Shown here piece by piece: positions 28,926 through 37,462 of a stretch of 64,000 bases of DNA. The stretch's first letter is position 1. Each line of letters opens with the position of its first letter. The notes beneath the pieces were generated by a model. It did no database searches and was not told where the DNA came from. It was given only the letters and a program-made list of their open reading frames with translations. The position numbers were made by a program, and so were the translations under genes. The stretch is from assembly GCF_001606025.1 (NCBI RefSeq), contig NZ_CP014945.1:1178001-1242000 (forward strand). The letters run 5' to 3'. The stretch comes from Psychrobacter alimentarius. GTDB lineage: Bacteria; Pseudomonadota; Gammaproteobacteria; Pseudomonadales; Moraxellaceae.

Positions 28926-28958
28926 AAAGCTTCCAAAGTAATCTTTGGAGGCTTTTTT
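28926..28958 (+). terminator. Intrinsic terminator after the glycine-zipper gene
   Basis: An 11-bp stem (AGCTTCCAAAG with CTTTGGAGGCT, one G-T pair) with a 4-base loop runs into six T residues. It lies 155 bases after the stop codon. Confidence 0.85.
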
Positions 28959-29021
28959 GCTGCAAATAAATTAAACTCTACAATATAAGTTTTCAATAAA
29001 TATAATAAGAGATCATTTAGG

Positions 29022-30047
29022 ATGAGTAATATGGAAGATAGTGGTCAGAAACAGTTTTATATTGCGACAGCCAATTTACTCAATTTTTCCAATCCTGATC
29101 GTATTTATTATGAAAATGCGCCCGCCTATAGTCAGCGCCAATATCAGCATAAATTGCGCGGTATTACTGATCTACTAGCAAAGGCGCATGCCGATATTAT
29201 TGCAGTACAAGAGGTATGGGACAGTCAGGCACTTGAAGAGCTGGCTGTATCTCTAGGGTTTGAGCCTAAGCATGTTGTAGCACCACTGGCGAGTAATGAT
29301 AGTGCCAGTGCATATACTCAAGGTAGAGGGGCACAAAATACGCCTGCTGTTGGTATTATCAGCCGTTTCGAGCAATTAGAATGCAGTTTGCTAGAAGACA
29401 TTTTGCCAAAAGCTGTGATTGATATACCTGACATTGGACTATATAAACGTTTTAATCGTCCGCCACTAATGTTACGTGTCAATGCATATGGTCAGCCAAT
29501 AACGATTGTGACGACCCATTTAAAAAGTAAACGTGCTTTTTTCTTGCGTGATGAAAATGGTCATTTATTAGAAGATATGGATGATCCAAATATTCGAGTC
29601 CGTGCCAAACTTCGTAGTTTATGTATGCGTGCTGCAGAGGCAGCCTCTATTCGTATGTCTATTATAGAGCGCTTACACCATACTCGCGAGCCGCTAATCT
29701 TGTTAGGGGACATGAACGATGTCACTGGTAGCGTTACCACGCAGTTAATGGCTGAGACTGGCGAAGTTAACTATGATAAGAGTATGCGTGATGTTGCCTT
29801 ATTTGATGCAGCTCGTATTCAGTCACGCTATGATTGGATGAGAGATGTGGCCTATACTCATATATATCAGGGTATGCCCGAAGTAATCGATCAATTGTTT
29901 GTATCAGAAGAGTTTTTGCCTGATAGCAAGTTTTCACTTGGTCAAGTGGAGCGAGTAGACTATTTTAATGACCATTTGAAGTGGGATTATGCAGATAGAG
30001 TCATTGATCATGGTATTATAAGGGCGAAAATCAAACTTAATGATTAG
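29022..30047 (+). CDS. Endonuclease/exonuclease/phosphatase-fold protein
   Basis: A 341-residue cytoplasmic protein with the metal-dependent EEP (DNase I-like) fold. ATANLLNFSN at the N-terminus supplies the conserved Asn, and IIAVQEVWD near residue 61 the metal-binding Glu. TTHLKSKRAFF near residue 165 has the catalytic His. LGDMNDVTG near residue 230 is the Asp/Asn pair, and VIDHGIIRAKI at the end is the closing His motif. All catalytic positions appear present, so it should be active, but nuclease, phosphatase or phosphodiesterase activity cannot be told apart. An alternative start ATG at 29031 fits the upstream AGG better. It is a single gene; the TetR gene follows 253 bases later. Confidence 0.85.
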   Translation: MSNMEDSGQKQFYIATANLLNFSNPDRIYYENAPAYSQRQYQHKLRGITDLLAKAHADIIAVQEVWDSQALEELAVSLGFEPKHVVAPLASNDSASAYTQGRGAQNTPAVGIISRFEQLECSLLEDILPKAVIDIPDIGLYKRFNRPPLMLRVNAYGQPITIVTTHLKSKRAFFLRDENGHLLEDMDDPNIRVRAKLRSLCMRAAEAASIRMSIIERLHHTREPLILLGDMNDVTGSVTTQLMAETGEVNYDKSMRDVALFDAARIQSRYDWMRDVAYTHIYQGMPEVIDQLFVSEEFLPDSKFSLGQVERVDYFNDHLKWDYADRVIDHGIIRAKIKLND

Positions 30048-30300
30048 TTTTAATTGAACGATTAATTTTATTACAATTCATGGTCAGCTTGACTAAATTG
30101 TTGATCTGTACATTATTTTAACCCATTCATCTCCCTTGCTTGATAGTGTACAAGCGTTTATGATGCCTTTCCAATGAGTCTTATAGCGCTGATACTAGCA
30201 TTATATTATTGACTGATAGGAAATATTTCTTCAATTAGGAGGAATATCTTCCAATGAAGACTACTTTTATAAATTAGGGTGTAATTTTAAGAGACTTACA

Positions 30301-30993
30301 ATGAGCGAAAACAAAGACGAAAAAATTGAAGATGTGTTGGTAGATTCGGAACTGGCAAAAAAACTTGTTCCAAATAAATTTAAGTTTACCAGCCAGCAAG
30401 GCCGTGCACGTCGTCAAAAACTTTTGGCGGGTGCCAAGAAGTTAAGTGAAACACAAGCGATTAACGATATTACGTTGGCGGCTGTGTGTGAAGAGGCAGG
30501 TATTCCAAGAGCTTCTGCCTATCATTTCTTCCCTAATATCGAAGCAATCTTTTTAGCATTGCGTTTTTTGAATGCGATCGAGATATTAGAAATCGTAGAA
30601 ACGGTTGATGTGGGTAATTATGACAGATGGCAGGGGTATTTAACGGCTCTGATTGACCAATGTGTGATGATCTTCCATAACGACAAGACCAAAGCCAAGC
30701 TTATTTATGATACCAATACACCTGATTTTGAAGGTGACAGTTTTGGTGAAGACATGGATCATCAAATCGTCGATTTGGTTTATAAGCGTTTGTCAGAGCG
30801 TTATGAGATGCCAAACTTTGAAGACGTGCAAGATACCCTGTTAATTGCCTATAGCATTGTGAATGCGATATTCACGTTGTCTTATCGTCGTCATCAGAGT
30901 ATTACGGATGAATACATCCAAGAAGCGAATACAGCGTTCATTGCTTATTTACGTTGTTACTTGCCAGAGAAGTTACCGCGTAAAAATCGCTAA
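30301..30993 (+). CDS. TetR/AcrR family transcriptional regulator
   Basis: A 230-residue one-component regulator. The N-terminal ~35 residues are a charged leader. The helix-turn-helix follows at about residues 40-85: RQKLLAGAKKL, then ITLAAVCEEAGIPRASAYHFFPNIEAIFLAL, which matches the TetR consensus closely. The C-terminal helical domain would bind a ligand and dimerise. No Shine-Dalgarno is strong (AAGAG upstream). The neighbouring EEP-fold gene and the divergent export genes are possible targets, but no operator was identified. A bidirectional terminator follows directly. Confidence 0.9.
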   Translation: MSENKDEKIEDVLVDSELAKKLVPNKFKFTSQQGRARRQKLLAGAKKLSETQAINDITLAAVCEEAGIPRASAYHFFPNIEAIFLALRFLNAIEILEIVETVDVGNYDRWQGYLTALIDQCVMIFHNDKTKAKLIYDTNTPDFEGDSFGEDMDHQIVDLVYKRLSERYEMPNFEDVQDTLLIAYSIVNAIFTLSYRRHQSITDEYIQEANTAFIAYLRCYLPEKLPRKNR

Positions 30994-31023
30994 GACAGCT
31001 GGTTAAATACTATTGAGTAGCGA

Positions 31024-31055
31024 TAAAAAAGCCGACATTAAATGTCGGCTTTTTT
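31024..31055. terminator. Bidirectional terminator between the TetR gene and the 262-residue exported protein gene
   Basis: AAAAAAGCCGACATT pairs perfectly with its complement across a 2-base loop, with T runs on both strands. Confidence 0.92.
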
Positions 31056-31056
31056 G

Positions 31057-31845
31057 TTATTGTTTTGAGGGTGTCAATATTTGTCCACGGCAGACGTCAT
31101 CGCTGGCATCTAAAGGTGCATACTGCTTATAGTAATCGACGATTCGTTTTTCCAAAGCGACGTTAGTCTGAGAATCATGGACATTGATATAAGCTTCGCG
31201 TGCTTGCTCAAGCCAGCGATCTGCCATACGAAAATGTATACCGGACTCGCGCCAACCTCGCTCGCACTGATTGGTTGCAGCCCAGATCAATGCCACTTCA
31301 CTGAATGCCATCTCACGTGGTGCTGACTCTATACCATCACTGTCTTTGAGCGCGCTTAGCGTTGCCCACAGATCAGGGCGCATTAGGGCAGAGGTCATCG
31401 GGATGTCCTGCTGTAACTGGATATTTTGCGCGGTGTCATTTTTCAGCGCTTGCAATATAGACTCTGCCATGCCTACCGCAACGAGGCCAGCAGGTGAGCG
31501 GCTATTCATACTGTCTTGATGAATCGCATAATTAAGCCATGCTTGTGCTTTGTATGCCAGATATTGCTGACGCGCTGTTTTGTCTTTTTGCTGATAGGGC
31601 TGTAGCTGCTTTATCATACAGTTAAGCACACGTTGCTGCTCACTTTGGTATTTATAAGAAGGGACTTGAGTCTCGATATCAGTGCGACAGTCACTAGTGC
31701 TTTTTGTATTAGCGGTTTGAACCTTATCAGTAGCGATGCTATCTGCCGCTGACGCAGGTGAGGCCACGCTCACAAGTAATAGTGCTGAGAGCGTAGCCTG
31801 TATTGGTCGGGTATAAGCAATGGTGTTAATGGCAGCTTTAAACAT
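31057..31845 (-). CDS. Exported helical protein of unknown function, 262 residues
   Basis: The N-terminus (about 34 residues) is a signal peptide with a hydrophobic core, ATLSALLLVSVASPASA, and likely cleavage after ASAA. The mature protein is mostly helical and Gln/Ala-rich, with Cys in CRTDIE, VLNCMIK, TNQCERG and DDVCRG that could pair into two periplasmic disulfides. The segment KAQAWLNYAIHQ is suggestive of the helical region found before OmpA domains in some proteins, but no OmpA domain follows. AAGG precedes the ATG. It lies 145 bases after the giant barrel gene on the same strand and shares a terminator region, so it may belong to the same surface cluster. Confidence 0.7.
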   Translation of the reverse strand: MFKAAINTIAYTRPIQATLSALLLVSVASPASAADSIATDKVQTANTKSTSDCRTDIETQVPSYKYQSEQQRVLNCMIKQLQPYQQKDKTARQQYLAYKAQAWLNYAIHQDSMNSRSPAGLVAVGMAESILQALKNDTAQNIQLQQDIPMTSALMRPDLWATLSALKDSDGIESAPREMAFSEVALIWAATNQCERGWRESGIHFRMADRWLEQAREAYINVHDSQTNVALEKRIVDYYKQYAPLDASDDVCRGQILTPSKQ

Positions 31846-31990
31846 GATGCAAACCTTATATGAAGGTAATAAGTATTGGTATTTACCATTTTTAGCGCTG
31901 ATTTTGTTGTCTCTGGTCTAGCAAATCAAAATACCACTACCGTCAGGGTGACATTGTTATCAGATAGGATTTAAGACAACATCAGCAACA

Positions 31991-34900
31991 CTATAAGCTA
32001 GTGTCGCCGATTTGAGTAGAGTCACTATTTAGACGCTTATTTTTACGTGGGTCTTCACGCTTGAACAGGTTTTCATCAAACTTGAAGCGCAGTCTAAAGT
32101 AAGCACCTTCTTGAGTGCTGTCATCATAAGCAATGTCTTCGTCCTCAAAACCCATGAAATTGTAGCCAAGAGACAACCAAAGATTGGTCATCGGGCTATA
32201 GCCCACTTCAGCGCCAAGCATATAAGCCAAGTCATTTGCTTGATTGTTCCAGTATGTACCCGCTTGCAAACCAACATCCCAGCGCTCACTGATGTCATAA
32301 AGTCCACGACCATAAAGAGCATGAGCTGTGTTGTCACTAGTAATGTTGTCTGCCTCATATTCTGTATACTTACCTGCATAGCGACCAGACAAGGTTAGGG
32401 CACGCGTTGGATGATAGTTACCATTCCATGACCAAACGGTCGTGTCTTTTTGATAAGTGTCGTCACCCGTATTATTATCATCCAAGCGATACTCAAGCTT
32501 TGCAAGCATGTCTAGCTGATTGCTATCGTAATCACGATAAGCCGCGCCTAATTGGAAGCGATTGATTGTGCGATCGCCATCATTATAGTCAATGCGTGAA
32601 TAGGTATCTTTGGCAAGTAAGGTAATCTCATCAGTATAACGATAAGCAATGCCGGCGCTACCAAGTAACGTGTCACTCGTTTCACCCCAACGTTTTTCGA
32701 CACGACCTGAAGCTTTGTAATTTTGTTTGGCAAGGTATTCAACCCCAAAACCTGCCGCTGTTGCGGTGTTGTTTTCTTCACCTTCGAGTGATTCAACACG
32801 CTCAAGTAACGTGTTTACCGTCAAACCTTCTTGTACATACCATTTGTTTTTTAGACCAATAGCGGCTTCAGCTTCACGTGCGCTAATAGCATCACGCATA
32901 CGATATTCGCTATAGACTTTACCATCTTTCATGTAATTGGCATCAAAACCAACCACGGTGCGTTGACGCTCATCCGTATCGTCAAGACCATAAGTGCCAG
33001 ATAGGCTATTGATCAAGTCATGACGTGCGTACAATCGACCCAAGCCTCCGATAGGCGTTTCGCCGCCGATAGACGTGGCATTGCGTGAGCCGTTGTCAAT
33101 ATCCTGCTCGTATTCTGCAAATACCAAGCTATTATTTAGTTTAGGTAGGCGAGAGGTAATACGAGCACGAACGGTCGTGCCTTCGATGTCTTTATCAGCA
33201 TTACTCACGCTACTTAATGCAGATTGGTTGATGATGTCATCGTTAAACAGTGTGTCATCAGTGATATCTACAACATCTGTGGCGGCTTGCGTATTACGCG
33301 AGGCAGCAGTGGCGTCTTGCTTATAGTAGCGGACACCGATTTCGCCAACGATGTTTTCACTCAGGCGTTGCTCGATACTGGCCTGTAAGCCTTCACGACT
33401 CGCTTCGGTAGTATAATCTTCGGTATATACACCTTCTAACTTTAGGGCAGTTTTTTTATTGTTTAGCGTATGGATAACTTCTACGCCAGACTCCGTACGT
33501 CCAGCGGTAAGCGGTGATGCACCAGTGACAAACCCTTCGTCAGCATCATTATAATAAGCCTTGGCACGCGTGTTTTTCTTATTGTCAAAGTCAAGCTCGA
33601 CACGTAATGCATCACCTTTCACATTGTTGTCGTCTAACTCTGTCGTATTGATCTGATTGCTTGCCTGAAAATTTGGGTTCTCGGCTTTATTCATCGCGTA
33701 TTCAGCAACCAGCTTTAATTTGTCATTGAATTTGATAACGCTATTGATACTAGCAAGCTCTTCTTTGTTCAATGGGTCATCGCTATTGATATAGCTACCA
33801 CCGATAGAGATTTTGTTAGTAAGCTGTTGTTTAGCAGCGATACCGCCAACTAAATAGTCCTCACCACCTTCATCCACTTCTACAGTGACACGAATATAAA
33901 TAGGATTGCCTTCAATATCTTGGCTGGCAATTGGTGATTTTAAAAATAAGCTACGGCTAATCGGATCAATTTCATAATCAGCAAAGCGAGTCAGAGTTTC
34001 ACGATTAATGATGAGTCCAGGGTTATTGGCGTCACGGGTGATTACTTCAACCGTTTCAGAATTTTCTAGTACCGCATCAAAATCTTCAGCAAGTGGATAT
34101 GGCCCAGAAATACCTAAACCGCGAGTCTCGTTCACACGCTGGCTAGTGCTGGTCTCTGCCAAAAATGCAGTTACGCGAGTATTATTGTCTTCAAACTGCG
34201 CTTTTAGACCAGTCAACGTACGGTTGTACTGTCCAAGTTTGATACCTTCATCATTGTCAATTTGGGTTTTTAGATCGCCATACATAGCAAATGAGCGGCC
34301 TTTGTCCAGACGCACATAGAGCTTGCTAGTTGATTGCGCATCAAAGCCTTTAGCAGATGAATCGCCATAGACTGGATAATACTCGCCAGGGTCGATATCG
34401 CGGAACAGGCGCTCGCCTTTTTTGTCACTGTCGTAAGCTAGGGTCAACAAATAGTCGCCGTGTACTTTGCCTTTGAGGAACATGGCTGCACGACCTGATG
34501 CGGTATAGTCGTCGTTTCCAGCAAAATCATTCAGCTCTTGCTCAAATGCACCTTGAGCATCAGTGATACTACTATCATCAAAGTCTTTGAGTGAAATAGC
34601 ACCTTCGACGATACCAACGGCAATCAGTGGACGCAGTTTGGCTGTGAACTGTAATGGAATGGTCTGTTTGCTGCTACCAGTATCGATTACCAGCTCACCT
34701 TTACCTGGTACGCTCGGCGCGGTGACTGGTATCAACAGCTCGCCACCCGATACGATGACTTGAGTGCCCGCTTGATCTTTGCTGCTATCACTAAGATTGA
34801 TACGGCCAATGTTGGTATCGATAGTGACTGGCGTTGAAGCAATATAAGGACGACCATCACGATCTTTTAGGCTGATAACGACTTGATATTCGCTTATACC

Positions 34901-37330
34901 ATCAGCGGCAACCATTTGCTCTTGAGTGCGATAACCAATCGTTTGTAGTTTTTCTGGTGTCCATACCTTGATGGTTTGCTCAGAAATAATCTTACCATTC
35001 ACATCGGTAGCCACGCCGCGTAAGGTATTGCCACCGCGTTGTAAGTCAACCGCATAATAATCAAAAGCTACGACACTTTGTTTTTTCTGTTCAGCAGTTT
35101 TACCAATTTGTTGTTCTGATACCGCTTTGCCATTGGCGTATAAGGTAAATAATGAGCCAAGCGGTGCTTGGACTTGTACCATTTGCTTATAAGTACTGAG
35201 CTGTTGGCCTTCGTTGAGATTGATAAAACCAACCTCATTGTTTGCCACTTCTTTTAGATATTCTTCTAGCTCTTTTTCTGCTGGTGGCGTTATAGTAGTA
35301 ACCGCCATATCTACACGACTGGCTACTGGATGAACCATGTCATTGACGATAGCGGAGTCGCAGTTACTGCCTAAGTCTAGTTCGCCATTGATGTTACAGC
35401 CGCTGGCTTGAATATTATCTTTGTAGCTGCGATTGTAGTCAGGGTCTAACGTCAGTTCTGTTTTTACGGCTTGCTCAAGGGTGTCATTTTTAGTGCCCAC
35501 TGATTTGCTACGAGCTACCAGCTCTGCGTTTAAGCGATCAGTACTATCATCCATACCGCCTACGATACCGAAGTCAGCACGATGCAATTCACCATATTTT
35601 AAATCAACAAATCGGCTACCCGCATCACCAGCATTACGATTGCTTTGAGTGACCATTTCAGTTGCGTTAGGAAGCGTTGTACGATCAACTTTTAAAACAT
35701 GAGTCTTGGCACTCACACCATAAAAATTATATTTACCTTCAGGATCGGTCACGACAAAATTGCCATTTTCCATGTAAATACGTACGCCTGCGACACCCAG
35801 CTCGCCATCTTCTTTTTGTTGAATACCATCACGATTGATATCATGGTAGACCTTGCCGACAATGATACCATCAGTGTTTATTGTGCCGCGCTCTACCTCA
35901 ATTTTCCATTGTGCTTCTCTTGACGCCACGCTTTGACCTTGGCCGTTATTCGCTACCGCCGTCGCACGATTGATACCATCACCGCCCAATGAGGCTGCAC
36001 CGACTAACACACGGTAAGTGATTTTTTTACTTTCACCGCTTGGCATGTTACCCAAGCTTAGCACCTGATACTTGCCGTCAGTCTTAAATTCGGTCGTTTG
36101 TGCTTTATTGATCTCAGCGCTTTGGCCAACGCGCACGCTACCATTAACGTAATCAAAACCACGCGGCAACGCATCTTTTAGCTGCACGTCAAAAGCGGTA
36201 GAGGTGCTGCTATTGGTGACATTGATGGTGTAACTGACGTAATCACCAAGCTCGGCACTTTTGACATCACTCTCTTTGGTCACAATAAGGCTTGGAGTAT
36301 CATCGATAATATTGATTTGCGTATCTAAGTCGTCAATACGTACCGTAAAGTCGCTATCATTTGGTAGCTCATTTACACCCGTACCGACAGAAGGAGCAAT
36401 ACAAGCGTCTAAGCTGGCAGTTAAGGTATCGTTTACTAATGTCTGAATAATTTTGTCATCAATAGCATTGGCATTGTTTTGCGTTGGTGCCGACAGCTGG
36501 TATTTACCTGTGTTATTGCCTGTCTCAATCGCTTTTAATGAGTATTTGTCACCTGTTAGTGAAGAGATAATTGTCACCCATACTTGATCTGGTTTTTCAG
36601 GCTGAACATTACACTGGGCGTAGCTGGCATCGATATAGACGTTTTCATTGAGCTGAGAGGTGGTTTTGTTTTCATCGAACTTAGGAGTAGTAAAAGCTAT
36701 ATCAGGCTCAACAATGATTAACTCATCAGTAGCATGAGCTTTTGATACAGACGGATCTTCTAAGACCACCGCGCCAATTTTGATATCAGCCGTATCGCCG
36801 CTTTTACCATTTGCATCTGACAAAGCTTGCACAATAAGCTGAAGGCTTTCGTTATGCCCAAGCTTGATCTGGGCGCTTAAGTTATCAAAAAGTATTTCAC
36901 TATCAGCACTGTCAACAATGCCGTTTTTATTAAGGTCTTGATAAACCTTTAAGTTCGATAGCGTTGGCGATACGTCTAATGTCAGCTTGACCGTCTCATC
37001 GCTGTAGCTGGTATTGGTGAGAACATTGACCCAGTTTACCAAGGCATTTGGCATGACAGTAAGTAATGGCTGCTGAGTCAAGCTGATACCGTATTCCGGT
37101 AGGTTTGAGACTTTAACTTGTACTTTGTTTGAGGCACTAGTAATAGCTATGTCATTTTGTTTGTTGACATTGTAGGTGGCTTGAGCAGTATTGTTGATTA
37201 TCTGCACAAGTGATTCAGGCGCAGCGAATGCCATATTTGATTGCATAAGCAACATTGCCAATGACAGCGCCGAGATCTTCGCTGTACACAATGCGGTACG
37301 ATTAGACGGTGTCATGATAGATAGAGTCAT
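31991..37330 (-). CDS. Giant outer-membrane beta-barrel protein with DUF11 and SdrD-B-like domains
   Basis: About 1,779 residues. A signal peptide (SALSLAMLLMQSNMAFA) ends near residue 37. Then come an N-terminal beta module (NNTAQATYNV...SNKVQVKVS), a DUF11-type repeat at about 345-475 (GDYVSYTINVTNSSTSTAFDV) and an SdrD-B-like domain at about 487-585 (GKVYHDINRDGIQQKEDGE, TDPEGKYNFYGV). A Lys/Glu-rich linker and an invasin/Ig-like region near 800-890 follow. From about 950 on there are many alternating amphipathic strands ending in GAYFRLRFKFDENLF, consistent with a large barrel. A 22-residue charged tail follows the last strand. The ATG at 37330 is preferred over the TTG at 37345. The substrate or partner is unknown. 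Confidence 0.82.
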   Translation of the reverse strand: MTLSIMTPSNRTALCTAKISALSLAMLLMQSNMAFAAPESLVQIINNTAQATYNVNKQNDIAITSASNKVQVKVSNLPEYGISLTQQPLLTVMPNALVNWVNVLTNTSYSDETVKLTLDVSPTLSNLKVYQDLNKNGIVDSADSEILFDNLSAQIKLGHNESLQLIVQALSDANGKSGDTADIKIGAVVLEDPSVSKAHATDELIIVEPDIAFTTPKFDENKTTSQLNENVYIDASYAQCNVQPEKPDQVWVTIISSLTGDKYSLKAIETGNNTGKYQLSAPTQNNANAIDDKIIQTLVNDTLTASLDACIAPSVGTGVNELPNDSDFTVRIDDLDTQINIIDDTPSLIVTKESDVKSAELGDYVSYTINVTNSSTSTAFDVQLKDALPRGFDYVNGSVRVGQSAEINKAQTTEFKTDGKYQVLSLGNMPSGESKKITYRVLVGAASLGGDGINRATAVANNGQGQSVASREAQWKIEVERGTINTDGIIVGKVYHDINRDGIQQKEDGELGVAGVRIYMENGNFVVTDPEGKYNFYGVSAKTHVLKVDRTTLPNATEMVTQSNRNAGDAGSRFVDLKYGELHRADFGIVGGMDDSTDRLNAELVARSKSVGTKNDTLEQAVKTELTLDPDYNRSYKDNIQASGCNINGELDLGSNCDSAIVNDMVHPVASRVDMAVTTITPPAEKELEEYLKEVANNEVGFINLNEGQQLSTYKQMVQVQAPLGSLFTLYANGKAVSEQQIGKTAEQKKQSVVAFDYYAVDLQRGGNTLRGVATDVNGKIISEQTIKVWTPEKLQTIGYRTQEQMVAADGISEYQVVISLKDRDGRPYIASTPVTIDTNIGRINLSDSSKDQAGTQVIVSGGELLIPVTAPSVPGKGELVIDTGSSKQTIPLQFTAKLRPLIAVGIVEGAISLKDFDDSSITDAQGAFEQELNDFAGNDDYTASGRAAMFLKGKVHGDYLLTLAYDSDKKGERLFRDIDPGEYYPVYGDSSAKGFDAQSTSKLYVRLDKGRSFAMYGDLKTQIDNDEGIKLGQYNRTLTGLKAQFEDNNTRVTAFLAETSTSQRVNETRGLGISGPYPLAEDFDAVLENSETVEVITRDANNPGLIINRETLTRFADYEIDPISRSLFLKSPIASQDIEGNPIYIRVTVEVDEGGEDYLVGGIAAKQQLTNKISIGGSYINSDDPLNKEELASINSVIKFNDKLKLVAEYAMNKAENPNFQASNQINTTELDDNNVKGDALRVELDFDNKKNTRAKAYYNDADEGFVTGASPLTAGRTESGVEVIHTLNNKKTALKLEGVYTEDYTTEASREGLQASIEQRLSENIVGEIGVRYYKQDATAASRNTQAATDVVDITDDTLFNDDIINQSALSSVSNADKDIEGTTVRARITSRLPKLNNSLVFAEYEQDIDNGSRNATSIGGETPIGGLGRLYARHDLINSLSGTYGLDDTDERQRTVVGFDANYMKDGKVYSEYRMRDAISAREAEAAIGLKNKWYVQEGLTVNTLLERVESLEGEENNTATAAGFGVEYLAKQNYKASGRVEKRWGETSDTLLGSAGIAYRYTDEITLLAKDTYSRIDYNDGDRTINRFQLGAAYRDYDSNQLDMLAKLEYRLDDNNTGDDTYQKDTTVWSWNGNYHPTRALTLSGRYAGKYTEYEADNITSDNTAHALYGRGLYDISERWDVGLQAGTYWNNQANDLAYMLGAEVGYSPMTNLWLSLGYNFMGFEDEDIAYDDSTQEGAYFRLRFKFDENLFKREDPRKNKRLNSDSTQIGDTSL

Positions 37331-37374
37331 ATGTCGCTTATCCAATAAAACATAAAGAGGTAACAGGGTGGAAC

Positions 37375-37419
37375 ATCTCTAGCTTGAACCAATCATTTTT
37401 AACTGTTCAAGCTAGAGAT
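37375..37419 (-). terminator. Long hairpin between the DUF11 gene and the giant barrel gene
   Basis: ATCTCTAGCTTGAAC and GTTCAAGCTAGAGAT (15 bp, perfect) surround a 15-base loop, in the 117-base gap. No T run follows on the minus strand. It may be a factor-dependent or partial terminator, or an RNA-stability element that sets unequal expression of the two genes. Confidence 0.55.
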
Positions 37420-37424
37420 TTGTT

Positions 37425-37450
37425 CTATAAGCACCTTATGGCGCTTATAG
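37425..37450 (-). repeat. Second hairpin just after the DUF11 gene stop
   Basis: CTATAAGC and GCTTATAG (8 bp, perfect) surround a 10-base loop, 12 bases after the stop codon of the upstream gene and 5 bases before the longer hairpin. Confidence 0.55.
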
Positions 37451-37462
37451 GTTACTTGATTA

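Noticed and set aside
34008..34319. Antisense frames inside the giant barrel gene
   Set aside because: Several short frames occur across the 5-kb gene, as expected by chance; none has a Shine-Dalgarno or a recognisable domain.
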